From contig CBDCFV010000007.1 in the NCBI GenBank assembly GCA_965216425.1, positions 992,001-1,056,000 on the forward strand: DNA of 64,000 nucleotides, in the 5' to 3' direction. Origin of the DNA: CBDCFV01 sp965216425. GTDB taxonomy: Bacteria > Chloroflexota > Dehalococcoidia > Lucifugimonadales > UBA3495. Positions within the stretch are counted from its first letter, which is position 1, and each line of letters starts with the position of its first letter. A program made the translations under genes and the position numbers. Below the pieces are notes generated by a model. It ran no database searches. It saw only the letters and a program-made list of their open reading frames with translations, and was not told where the DNA came from. Shown here piece by piece: positions 1 through 8,814 of the stretch.

Positions 1-149
1 GCGGTCGGGGTAGTGGCGTGGTAGCATCTATTGGGTGCTCCTTTTCCGGGGTTGGTTTCGTGTTTCAAAACCATTATCCCAGATTCAGAGGAGCACCCTC
101 TGGCTTCTTCAAGGGCTGTCCCAAAGGCCGTCCTTCAGTGGATTCGGGC
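1..149 (-). mobile_element. IS1380-family element, 5' end only (cut by window edge)
   Basis: This is the reverse complement of the first part of the IS1380 copies at 32939 and 46261. It contains the terminal repeat ending at 149 (gattcgggc), the leader and the first nine codons of the transposase (start codon complement at 25-27). The base quartet TTAA at 150-153 matches the TTAA that flanks the complete copy at 46261-48020. The rest of the element lies outside the window. Confidence 0.9.
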
Positions 150-220
150 TTAACCTAAAAGGTCCGTTCTGTCTCCCTCCGCGGTCTCTCCATATTCTGT
201 GGTAAGGATAGCGACTTCAC

Positions 221-226
221 TATAAT
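221..226 (+). promoter_or_regulatory. Candidate -10 box upstream of the acyl-CoA synthetase gene
   Basis: A perfect TATAAT lies about 100 bases ahead of the gene, just outside the IS1380 end. No convincing -35 hexamer is seen at 16-18 bases upstream. The stretch 154-326 holds nothing else that I can identify. Confidence 0.35.
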
Positions 227-326
227 GTAACGGACACCCTCTGGAGGTTAACGCGGAGACACAAATCAGTGTATGTTATACTCAGCATACGGCTACCCTA
301 AAACCGCAGGGGCTTGCAAGGTAACC

Positions 327-1976
327 ATGAGTGATATTGTCGGCCCGGAAGACCCAACCCGGTTAATGTGGGAACTGTCGCTGGGCGAGTTTCTGGATTC
401 GGTCGCGCGCCGAAACCCGGACAAGGTCTTCGTGGAAATGGGGGGTGAAGAGGTTACTTATGGGAGGTTCCGTGAGACGGCCCGGCGGGCGGCCTCCATG
501 TTTCAGGGGCTGGGAGTCTCATCCGGCGATCGAGTATGCTTGTTTCTGCCTAATTGCTTGGAGTTCCTGTATTGCTGGTTCGGACTATCCTACTTGGGAG
601 CGATCAGCGTACCCGTAAACACCGCCTACAAGAGGGATGAAACGGCCTACATTCTGAACGACGCCGAAGCTGTGGGTATGGTCGCCCATGAGTCTTTGAT
701 AGAGGTAGCCAGCCAAGCCGCCGCGTTGTCCTCCAGTGTAGTGCACAAGCTGGTCGTCAATACCGGTATCGCTGCGGGTGATGATTTGCAGGTTGGCCCA
801 GGCTGGCGGGACTTCAGCCAAGTCCTTTCGGAAGTCCAACTTGAGATGTCCCTGCCACAAGTCTCCCCGCAAGCCGACTCCATGCTGGTCTACACCTCCG
901 GGACCACCGGCAACCCGAAAGGCGTGCGGGTATCGCACCTGATGTATGTTGCCGCCGGGCAAGGGTTTGCTCATTGGACCGAGGCCAGCCAGGACGACCG
1001 GTTTTTCACGTGTCTCCCCTACTTCCACGCCAACGTACAGTACTACTCAACCATGGGCGCATTGGCCAGCGGCGCGACTTTGGTGGTGGTGGACCGATTC
1101 AGCGCCTCCCGGTTTTGGGACCAAGTGCGGAGGGCCGGAGCCACGGTGGTGAACTTTATTGGCATGATGATGCCCGTTCTGGCCAAACAGCCGGAATCTC
1201 CGCAGGACCGTGAGAATGAGGTGCGCCTCTTTTATGGCTCTCCCGCCTTCGCGCCCGACTTCCTTGAAGCGTTTCAAGCCAGGTTCGGCACCGAGATAAT
1301 CGTGGGATTCGGCATGACGGAGACCTGTTACGGGACCATTGAGAAGATTGGCGCCCCCCGCAGGCCATCTTCTTCCGGCCAAGCCCGCCGGCATCCCGAC
1401 GCCCGTTTCGCCAACGAAATTCGCATCGTACACCAGGAAACCTCCGCCCCCCTGGAGCGTGGGCAGGTGGGAGAAGTAACGATCAAGAACCCGGCCACGA
1501 TGTCCGGCTACTGGCGCAACGAGGAACAGACTAACCTATCTCTTCGGGATGGCTGGCTTTTTACCGGAGATTTGGGTTGGATGGACGACGACGGCTTCCT
1601 GTACTACGTCGACCGGAAAAAGGACATCATCCGCAGGCGCGGCGAAAACATCTCCTCTCAGGAAGTGGAGAACGTCATCAAGAGTCATCCCTCGGTGTCG
1701 GACTGCGCCGTGATCGCCGTTCCTTCGGAGTTGGGAGAGGATGAGGTCAAAGCTTACGTAGCGCGGCGGCCGGAGTCCGGGTTACAGCCCGAAGAAGTAG
1801 TACGCTGGTGCGCGGAAAATCTTGCCTACTTCAAGGTGCCAAGGTATTTGGAGATGAGGGATGAATTGCCGCGCACGCCCAGCCTTCGCGTTCGGAAGGA
1901 CCTGTTGCGCCAAGAACGGGATGACCTTATTGAAGGCTGTTTCGACCGCGAAGCCGCGGGAATCAAGATACGGTAA
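327..1976 (+). CDS. AMP-dependent acyl-CoA synthetase/ligase family protein
   Basis: Adenylate-forming enzyme expected to activate a carboxylic acid with ATP and transfer it to CoA. The P-loop-like motif YTSGTTGNPKG (about residue 190), GFGMTETCYG (about 325) and the YYVDRKKDIIRRRGENIS hinge region (about 430) are in the family order, and about 549 aa is the usual length. The C-terminal A10 motif is odd: the usual P-K-T-x-x-G-K-V-R-K reads PRTPSLRVRK, so the adenylation lysine position appears to be arginine. I prefer the ATG at 327 (AAGG a few bases upstream); an in-frame ATG at 273 adds 18 residues with a poorly spaced Shine-Dalgarno. CaiC/FadD-like specificity cannot be assigned. Confidence 0.88.
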   Translation: MSDIVGPEDPTRLMWELSLGEFLDSVARRNPDKVFVEMGGEEVTYGRFRETARRAASMFQGLGVSSGDRVCLFLPNCLEFLYCWFGLSYLGAISVPVNTAYKRDETAYILNDAEAVGMVAHESLIEVASQAAALSSSVVHKLVVNTGIAAGDDLQVGPGWRDFSQVLSEVQLEMSLPQVSPQADSMLVYTSGTTGNPKGVRVSHLMYVAAGQGFAHWTEASQDDRFFTCLPYFHANVQYYSTMGALASGATLVVVDRFSASRFWDQVRRAGATVVNFIGMMMPVLAKQPESPQDRENEVRLFYGSPAFAPDFLEAFQARFGTEIIVGFGMTETCYGTIEKIGAPRRPSSSGQARRHPDARFANEIRIVHQETSAPLERGQVGEVTIKNPATMSGYWRNEEQTNLSLRDGWLFTGDLGWMDDDGFLYYVDRKKDIIRRRGENISSQEVENVIKSHPSVSDCAVIAVPSELGEDEVKAYVARRPESGLQPEEVVRWCAENLAYFKVPRYLEMRDELPRTPSLRVRKDLLRQERDDLIEGCFDREAAGIKIR

Positions 1977-2063
1977 ATTAAGCGCTAGGGTATCCAATAA
2001 TTTCCGTCTTCGTCCTCACGATAGCTGGCTGACCAAGGAAAACCAAACACCCGGAGGAGTCCA

Positions 2064-2540
2064 TTGGCAGAGCCGCGTTATTGGTTGTTCAAATCAGAGC
2101 CGACCGCCTATTCTTACGTTGACCTGCAGGTCGAGTCGGACCAAACGGCGGAATGGGACGGTGTGCGCAACTACCAAGCGCGAAACTTCATGCGCGACGA
2201 CATGAAAGTGGGCGACTATATACTTTTCTACCACAGCAGCGCCAAGCCCACGGCGGTTGTGGGCACTGCCACCATCGTCAAGGAAGCTTATCCCGACAGC
2301 ACTGCTTGGGACCCGGCGGACAAGCACTACGATCCCAAGAGTTCTCCGGATAACCCCATCTGGCTCATGGTGGACATCAAGGCCGACAAGGCGTTCGAAC
2401 GCCCCGTTACGTTAGCCGAGATCAAGCGAAACCCGAAACTGCAGGACATGCTGTTAGTTCGCCGGGGGATGCGGTTGTCCATCCAACCCGTAACCGCCGA
2501 TGAATGGAACGAAGTGGTCTCCCTTGGAAGCCGGCTTTAG
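2064..2540 (+). CDS. EVE domain-containing protein
   Basis: A 158-residue protein made of a single EVE domain (PUA-like superfamily, related to thymocyte nuclear protein 1). Members bind modified bases in nucleic acids, and several sit in restriction or defence contexts. Visible hallmarks are YWLFKSEP at the N-terminus, WDGVRNYQARNFMRDDM, and GDYILFYHSS followed by VVGTATIVKEAYPD. The start is TTG at 2064, preceded by GGAGG at a good distance. It lies 87 bases downstream of the synthetase on the same strand. The actual ligand is unknown. Confidence 0.9.
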   Translation: MAEPRYWLFKSEPTAYSYVDLQVESDQTAEWDGVRNYQARNFMRDDMKVGDYILFYHSSAKPTAVVGTATIVKEAYPDSTAWDPADKHYDPKSSPDNPIWLMVDIKADKAFERPVTLAEIKRNPKLQDMLLVRRGMRLSIQPVTADEWNEVVSLGSRL

Positions 2541-2625
2541 TTCTTGACATAACTTGAGCCGGCTGCCCCAGTCGAACGCTATTCCAAGAGCTTCTTCCTG
2601 ATCGCAGAATACTTCCGAGGAGACT

Positions 2626-4230
2626 TTGTTGAATAACCAGGATACCGGGGCAGCCCAAACCTTCCATAATGCTACCAAGCTGGAATACATAAACCTGCGG
2701 AATAAGCCGTCCCTTTTCAAGACCTACTCTCAATTGCCCGTCGTCCCGCTGCCGACCGTCTTCCCCGCTGTAGACACGCCTACTCTCCAAGCTCTGGCGG
2801 GTACCGTCAGTCTCCCGGATGGCCGCGCCTCGGCAACGTCAGGGGCTTTCGACGTAACGGCGGTCACCCGGTTGCTGTTCCATACTGCCGGACTAGTTCG
2901 TCAAGCCATGCTTCCTTCAGCCGGATTGGTACAGTATCGCGCTGCTGCCTCGGCCGGAGCGCTGTACCCCATTGACGTTTACTTGGTATGCCAGGACATC
3001 CCTGGACTGGATGCGGGCGTCTACCATTTCGCGCCAGAGACCTTTGCTCTCAGACCCCTCAGAAAGGGTGACTACCGTGCCGAGTTGGTTGAGGCGGCAG
3101 GCCAGGACCAGAACTTCGCCACGGCGCCCGGAACCTTGGTGTTCACTGCGAACTTCTGGCGGAGCGCTTGGAAATACCGAGCGCGAGGTTACCGTTACTG
3201 CTTCTGGGACTGCGGCACCATGCTCGCCAATCTACTGGCGCTGTGTTCGGCGTTAGATCTGCCGGCGGGCCTAGTGACCGGTTTCGTTGACAAACGAGTG
3301 GATACGCTGCTTCGCATTCAAGGCGAGGAGGAAAGCAGCATATGCTTGGTCCCGGTGGGAACCGGAGGCCAAACTCCTTCTGAACTGGATATGGTGGAGC
3401 CGGCCCCGTTGACCCCGGACCGCAGGATCACCGCTGCCGATCCCATTGACTACCCGGAAACCAGCAGCCTTCACCAAGCCTCGTGCTTGACGGACGAGGC
3501 GGAGGTTATTGCTTGGCGGACCTTCCAGCCCGAAGATGCTGACGATGAGGGCAGTACCATCGAAGCTGAGCCGTCTCCGGCCAGCCTAGCTGGAATTCCA
3601 CAATCGACCTCACTGGGGGAAGTAATCCGCAAACGCGGCTCCACCAGGCGGTTTTCCCGAGATCCCATCTCCCGGACGCAGTTGGACGCCATCGTTAGAA
3701 GCGCTGCGCACAGTGTCCCTGCCGATCTCCACGACAGCGGCGGCAGCCTTATAGACGTTTACGCCATCGTTAATAACGTGGAGGGGATGCCCTCCGGATC
3801 TTACTTTTTCTCTCCTCAAAGCGGTGAATTGGAGACGCTACGGGAAGGTAATTTTCGTGAGGAGGCCGGTCACCTGTGTTTCGAGCAAGCATTGGGAGCC
3901 GACGCCAGCGTGATCACTTTCTTTATGGCAGACTTGGAGAAGATACTGAAACGTTACGGCAACCGGGGGTACCGCGCGGCGCAACTCGAGGCCGGAATCT
4001 GCGGAGGGAAAGTTTACCTCAGCGCCCACTCCCTGGGGTTGGGAGCAACGGGCATGACCTTTTACGATGACGACGTCACCGACTTCTTTTCGCCCCACGC
4101 AGAAGGCAAGAGCCTGATGTTCCTGGTTGCCGCCGGCGTGGAGGGACGCCCCAACCGCGTCCGGCCTTTCCGGTCAAGGATCGCCGTGAACCTGGATTCC
4201 CGTGCGAGGGGAGCGAGCAAGGACCGTTAG
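2626..4230 (+). CDS. Tandem SagB-type nitroreductase (ThcOx/SagB family)
   Basis: A 534-residue protein with two successive nitroreductase-fold domains. The first (about 65-265) has YRAAASAGALYPIDVYLV, GVYHF and NFWRSAWKYRARGYRYCFWD. The second (about 330-520) has IRKRGSTRRFSRDPIS, GSYFFSP and RYGNRGYRAAQLEAG followed by GLGATGMTFYDDDV. SagB-type enzymes are FMN-dependent dehydrogenases best known from azoline oxidation in modified peptides. No cyclodehydratase or precursor peptide is adjacent, so the substrate is unknown. Start is TTG at 2626 or 2629, with GAGGAG just ahead. It may have arisen by internal duplication. Confidence 0.85.
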   Translation: MLNNQDTGAAQTFHNATKLEYINLRNKPSLFKTYSQLPVVPLPTVFPAVDTPTLQALAGTVSLPDGRASATSGAFDVTAVTRLLFHTAGLVRQAMLPSAGLVQYRAAASAGALYPIDVYLVCQDIPGLDAGVYHFAPETFALRPLRKGDYRAELVEAAGQDQNFATAPGTLVFTANFWRSAWKYRARGYRYCFWDCGTMLANLLALCSALDLPAGLVTGFVDKRVDTLLRIQGEEESSICLVPVGTGGQTPSELDMVEPAPLTPDRRITAADPIDYPETSSLHQASCLTDEAEVIAWRTFQPEDADDEGSTIEAEPSPASLAGIPQSTSLGEVIRKRGSTRRFSRDPISRTQLDAIVRSAAHSVPADLHDSGGSLIDVYAIVNNVEGMPSGSYFFSPQSGELETLREGNFREEAGHLCFEQALGADASVITFFMADLEKILKRYGNRGYRAAQLEAGICGGKVYLSAHSLGLGATGMTFYDDDVTDFFSPHAEGKSLMFLVAAGVEGRPNRVRPFRSRIAVNLDSRARGASKDR

Positions 4231-4326
4231 TGGGCGGTCGGAAGCCAAAGGACGGCCCTGCCGACAATAGATCTGCAGGGCCGGTTAGACATATCTCTGT
4301 TTGCTCAACCAGAGGGTAGGTTACGC

Positions 4327-6000
4327 TTACAAGGCCCCGTCGATGCTAACGTCCAGCAATGCCGGTTTGCCGCTGTCGTAAGCCCGCCGCAACGCGGGGC
4401 CCAGCTCGTCCGCGTCCTCAACCTTTTCTCCGGCTACGCCCATCGCTGACGCAATTGCAGCCAAGTCCAACGGATTCGAGAAGTCCATGCCTACGTAATC
4501 GCTCTGCCGCTCCCGGTCGTTCTGCATATGCCGCAGGTAGGTGTCCATGTTGACCTTGAGTATCCGGTAAGACCGGTTGTTGCAAATGGCGTAGACCACC
4601 GGGATGTTGTACAGGGATGCGGTCCACAGGGCCTGAATGGTGTACAACGACGCTCCGTCACCCACTATCGCCAGCACCGGACGGTCGGGATTGGCCAGCT
4701 TGACGCCCAAAGCGCCGGGCATACCCCAGCCCAACGCGCCGCCGCGGATGCCGTAGAGACTCCCCGGCTCGTCGAAAGTGAACTCTCTCAAAAGTGCGCC
4801 CCGCGAGGTAATGGCCTCATCCGCTACTATCGTGTTCTCAGGCATGGCTTGGGCCAACTCGCGCATCATCCGTTCCACCGGCATGGGACTCCGGTCCCAA
4901 CGGTCCCGCAATCGGGTTTGATACTCCTCGTCCGACCGCCGCCGCCGCTCCGCCCAAGTCGCCGCGCGAGTGGCCGCCGCCTCCCGAAGAGACGCCGACA
5001 TGTCCTGGTCCAAGGCGTCAGCCAGTTCCGCCATGCCCGCTGCCGGGTCAGAAAGGATGCCGACTTCCGTCTGGTAGATCTTTTCCAGTTCCTTGGCGCT
5101 GTTGTCCAAGTGAATCAACTTGGTACCGGCCGCCAAAAATGGCTCGGATACGTAAAGGAAAGACGAAAATACGTCCGCCCCCACCGCCAACACCACGTCG
5201 CTGCCCGCCAACAGCCTCGCCATAGCAGGGCTGCTGGTATTCAACAGCCCGCCGTACAAGCTGTGGCTGGTTGAGAAGTTGACCTCGGAAAAGGACGTGG
5301 CGTAGACCCGAGCTCCCAGTTGCTCCGCCACCCTCACGACTTCGGCCACACCCCCGGACTGGGCCACCCGGTCTCCTACCAAAATTATGGGGTTGTCGGC
5401 TTGGGCCAACAAACGCGAAGCATGGGCTATAGCGTCGGTATCGGGGCGAGTGCGGAAGTACCCTTGGGACGAGGGGTCGATGTTCACGTCAGCAGTTTCG
5501 TCCATCGTATCCCAAGGGAAAGACAGGAACACCGGGCCGGTAGGCGGCGTTTTGGCCTCCTTATAGGCACGCCGCACAGCCATGGGAATGTCCGACGGGT
5601 GAAGCATCTGCGCACTCCACTTGGTGTACTGGTCGGTCATCCCCACCAAGTCCCCTGACAGAGTGGGCTCTGTCAGCAGCATACGCGTGTCAGAGTTGCC
5701 CGCTGTCAACACCAGCGGCGTGCCCCCGCGGTACGCGTTGTACAACGCGCTGATGCCGTTGGCCAGTCCTCCAGCGATGTGGATATTGGCAAAGGCGGGA
5801 CGCCCCGTGGCCCGCGCGTACCCATCGGCCATTCCGACCGCCGTTCCCTCCTGCAATGCCTGCACATACTTCAATTGAGGATAGTCTTGCAACACATCCA
5901 AAAAGGGTGTCTCGCTGGTGCCCGGGTTGCCGAATATGTACTCCGCCCCTTCGGCAACCAGCATCCGGGCTAAAGCCTCTTTTCCGGTCATTTGCGGCAT
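4327..6000 (-). CDS. Thiamine-diphosphate-dependent enzyme, benzoylformate decarboxylase-like
   Basis: About 557 residues with the three-domain plan of the acetolactate synthase/benzoylformate decarboxylase superfamily. The N-terminal pyrimidine domain shows FGNPGTSETPFLD and the activating glutamate in QALQEGTAVGMADGYARA. The C-terminal pyrophosphate domain has GDGASLYTIQALWTASLYN followed by CNN, the metal/TPP motif. Such enzymes decarboxylate or ligate 2-oxo acids. I chose ATG at 6000 with AAGGA upstream; a GTG at 6018 would add six residues. It is one of three related TPP enzymes in the window (also 38259 and 58611). The VOC gene lies just upstream on the same strand, suggesting cotranscription. 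Confidence 0.88.
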   Translation of the reverse strand: MPQMTGKEALARMLVAEGAEYIFGNPGTSETPFLDVLQDYPQLKYVQALQEGTAVGMADGYARATGRPAFANIHIAGGLANGISALYNAYRGGTPLVLTAGNSDTRMLLTEPTLSGDLVGMTDQYTKWSAQMLHPSDIPMAVRRAYKEAKTPPTGPVFLSFPWDTMDETADVNIDPSSQGYFRTRPDTDAIAHASRLLAQADNPIILVGDRVAQSGGVAEVVRVAEQLGARVYATSFSEVNFSTSHSLYGGLLNTSSPAMARLLAGSDVVLAVGADVFSSFLYVSEPFLAAGTKLIHLDNSAKELEKIYQTEVGILSDPAAGMAELADALDQDMSASLREAAATRAATWAERRRRSDEEYQTRLRDRWDRSPMPVERMMRELAQAMPENTIVADEAITSRGALLREFTFDEPGSLYGIRGGALGWGMPGALGVKLANPDRPVLAIVGDGASLYTIQALWTASLYNIPVVYAICNNRSYRILKVNMDTYLRHMQNDRERQSDYVGMDFSNPLDLAAIASAMGVAGEKVEDADELGPALRRAYDSGKPALLDVSIDGAL

Positions 6001-6080
6001 AGCTATATCGTCCTTCACCCTCAGTCTGTCATTCCGCCCTCACCCTCTCTCATCACTCATCTCTCCCACGAGGCGGGAAT

Positions 6081-6494
6081 CTAATTATCCAAGTAAATCA
6101 TCCACTCCAGCAGGTTCCGGTCCGGGTCCCTGGCGTACAGGCTCACTGCCCGCAATGCGCCTCTGGCCCTGGCCCCCTTGCGCGGCCCGGGTCCTTCAAT
6201 TATCTCTACCTCGGCATCCTTCAGCATCGCTTGGCACTCCTCCACCGTCCCGTCCCAAACAAAGCAAATGTCGGCGCAACCCGGAACGGCGGTAGGCCCT
6301 CGCAACGAGGCAGTATAACCCTCGGGATGCACGTTGATTTTGGAGTCGCCGATCTGGATGGAAAAGATGTTCGCCGTCCCGGCTCGCCACGCCTCTTCGT
6401 CGTTAACGGAGAACCCCAACCGCTTGTAAAAGTCCAGCAACTTTTCCGCATTCGCCGTTGGCATAGCGATGTGATCGATACTTGCAGTGGTCAC
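6081..6494 (-). CDS. VOC family (glyoxalase/dioxygenase-like) protein
   Basis: A 137-residue vicinal-oxygen-chelate fold protein. The N-terminal beta-alpha-beta module reads IDHIAMPTANAEKLLDFYKR followed by LGF, and the C-terminal one ends in YARDPDRNLLEWMIY, with metal-ligand positions at the early His and late Glu. GTG at 6494 is favoured because AAAAGGGG ends six bases upstream; an ATG at 6590 would add a non-conserved tail. It precedes the TPP enzyme in the same direction. The reaction cannot be told from sequence. Confidence 0.85.
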   Translation of the reverse strand: MTTASIDHIAMPTANAEKLLDFYKRLGFSVNDEEAWRAGTANIFSIQIGDSKINVHPEGYTASLRGPTAVPGCADICFVWDGTVEECQAMLKDAEVEIIEGPGPRKGARARGALRAVSLYARDPDRNLLEWMIYLDN

Positions 6495-6718
6495 AGTCAA
6501 CCCCTTTTCATCCTGATCCCATCGAATGGCTGCTGATAGCTGATGGTCAACCAATATTATCCCCCCTGCTTGGTGCTTGGCAACCAGCATCGTTCCTGTA
6601 GCACAAGCCCGCTGCGCTTCAACGAACAGCAGCAGTCTCCTCCATGACTCCGGTTCGGGTGCCCTTCGGCCATCGCCTTGCCCAGCTCCCCTATAGCTGA
6701 CGGACTAACATAAATAAG

Positions 6719-6940
6719 TTACACTTTCGTCGTGGTCTTCGCGAAAGTTATTTCAAGCGGCACCAGCAACGCCCTTCTTCGGTTCCCCGTCCGAGTCCCA
6801 CTTTTTGCGGCCTTGGGCATCAGCTGCGGTGAAACCTCACCGCGGGACGCTCGCAACCTCTCAAATGCATCGCCCGCCACGCCCCGGACTTCGCCGCCAA
6901 ACGGGACCTTGTCCGGTCCCAGCTCTACCGTCGCCTTCAT
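6719..6940 (-). CDS. Small hypothetical protein
   Basis: A 73-residue frame with G/C-biased third codon positions and an in-frame stop shortly before its ATG. The product begins MKATVELGPDKVPFGGE and ends in an Arg/Lys-rich tail. I recognise no family. The surrounding stretch 6495-7085 contains no other convincing gene and forms the left flank of the group II intron. Confidence 0.3.
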   Translation of the reverse strand: MKATVELGPDKVPFGGEVRGVAGDAFERLRASRGEVSPQLMPKAAKSGTRTGNRRRALLVPLEITFAKTTTKV

Positions 6941-7085
6941 CTCATCTCAAACCCGCGTCAGCACCGCGGACGGGGCGGGGCGGCCGGGCGAGGCGGACAA
7001 AATACCCAAGCTGACAGTGCTGGGCATCCCCCAGCTCCTTGATGTGGCTGTGGTGGGTGTTATAGACGCCACAACCATCCGTGTG

Positions 7086-8810
7086 GTGCGCCAAGAAGTG
7101 CGTAGGTTAAATGTTTCAAATGTGAAGCCCGGCCAGGAGTGGGCCGGTGGCTAGGGAAGCAGGCACGGCGACCAGAGGCAGAACCGTGTTTGAAGCCTTC
7201 CCGACAATGTGGCGGCGGCTACCCTACCACACCGTGCGCTGCTAGCCAGAGTGCTGTTATGGTCACGAAAGAAATTGCTGTTTAACGCGTCGAAGGTTGA
7301 ACCACCCGCTTACGGTAGGGCGAGGGTGGAGTCATCGGAATCCCTGTCTCAGATGGATAGGGATAGTCTCGGTTGGACAAGGAAAGCTGCGCTCCATAAT
7401 CTCAGCTTATCCTCCGGTGGCGAGCGCGGCAACGAGCCGTGCCAGGCGTACAAGCAAGACCTAATACAGCGCGCAGACGTAACCTATGTGAACTTGGGAA
7501 CCATGTTCGGCTCTCCATCCGTGGAGTGGGCTAGCCTGCGGCTAATGCCGAATATGGGGCGGAGCCTTCGTAGTAGTCTGAGACCGGGAAAGCCGGTTAC
7601 ATGGCGAAGGAAGGCAATCAGATACAGTGCGGAACTTAGCAAACTACGCCAGAGAAGGGATGTATGAACCCAACTAAGATGGCTGAAAAGCAAAAGTTCC
7701 TAGCGAAAACGGCTAGTGAGTATCCAGAGCACAGGTTTTCCAATCTATATAGTCTCTTGCACTGGGACTACTGGATGCACGCGGCAGCAGAAAGAGTTTT
7801 GGCACGACCAGGCAGTCAGACCAACGGAGTGGACGGCAATACCAGAGATGCGTTCAAACAGGATTATGAGCGCCAGATGGTCTTGCTTATAGATCAACTG
7901 AAGCGCAAAACGTATCAGCCGCTACCAGTCCGGCGGGTCTACATACCTAAGCACGATGGTAAGAAACGTCCGTTGGGCATCCCCGCTCTACGCGACCGTA
8001 TCGTGCAGGAAGCACTTCGGGCCATCCTCGACCCGATTTACGAATCCGATTTTCAACCTCACTCCTATGGCTTCCGAAAAGGTCGATGCACTATGGATGC
8101 AATCGCGGTTCTCATGCCGCTGTTCAACAGCCGGGTTAAACATTACTACGTCATCGAAGGCGACCTCCAAAGCTACTTCGACACCGTACACCATCAAAAA
8201 CTAATGAAGGTACTACGGAACCGGCTAGCGGACAAAGACATATTGAACCTCATCTGGAAATTTCTGAAATCAGGCGTGATGGAAGGACGACTCTTTAAGC
8301 ATACCGAAGCCGGTGTGCCCTAAGGAGGCATCATATCTCCGCTGCTCGCTAATATCTATCTCGACCAATTCGACCAATGGGCAGCAAATCGTTGGAATCT
8401 TTCACATTCCGCCCGACAACGGAGAAGGCAAACAGGTCTCGGTAATTACAAAATGGTTCGCTACGCTGACGATTTTATCGTTGCCAGCAACGGCACACTT
8501 GCCGAGGTCGAAGCCACTAAACAGGATATTCAGCACTATCTGGAAAATAAACTCCACCTAACGCTATCAACGGAGAAAACGTTAATCACCCACATCAACA
8601 AAGGATTTGATTTCCTGGGTTTTAACATCCAGCGAAACTGGTCTAGTGGTAAATGGGTGGTACACCTCCGACCTACAGCTAGAGGCAAGGAGCGAGTGAA
8701 ACGGAAGCTGAAAGACCTAACTTCCAGAAACTGGACTTGGATGGATGAATACACCCGTCTGACTACTCTTAACGCCATTGTCAAAGGTTGGGCCGAATAC
8801 TATCGGTACA
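7086..8810 (+). mobile_element. Group II intron, 3'-truncated
   Basis: The segment opens with GTGCG at 7086, the usual 5' splice-site start, followed by about 580 bases of GC-rich structured leader (domain I-like) and then the intron-encoded reverse transcriptase at 7664. The 3' third, including the rest of domain IV and domains V/VI, is missing because IS701 copy 1 sits in the CTAG at 8811-8814. Splicing and retrohoming in cis are therefore not expected. The exact 5' boundary is inferred from the GTGCG motif. Confidence 0.75.
7664..8810 (+). pseudogene. ltrA: Group II intron reverse transcriptase/maturase, interrupted
   Basis: The frame reads as a group II RT: VRRVYIPKHDGKKRPLGIP (RT-0/1), GDLQSYFDTV (catalytic Asp), then KHTEAGVP, a TAA at 8321-8323, and GGIISPLLANIYL. 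The stop sits at the conserved Gln of the PQGG motif, so it is a CAA-to-TAA change. The same frame continues through YADDFIVAS (catalytic Asp pair, about 8460) to GWAEYYRYTS, where IS701 truncates it. Thumb/maturase remnants are present, but the C-terminal end is lost. It carries two independent lesions: nonsense mutation and insertion. Confidence 0.88.
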
Positions 8811-8814
8811 CTAG

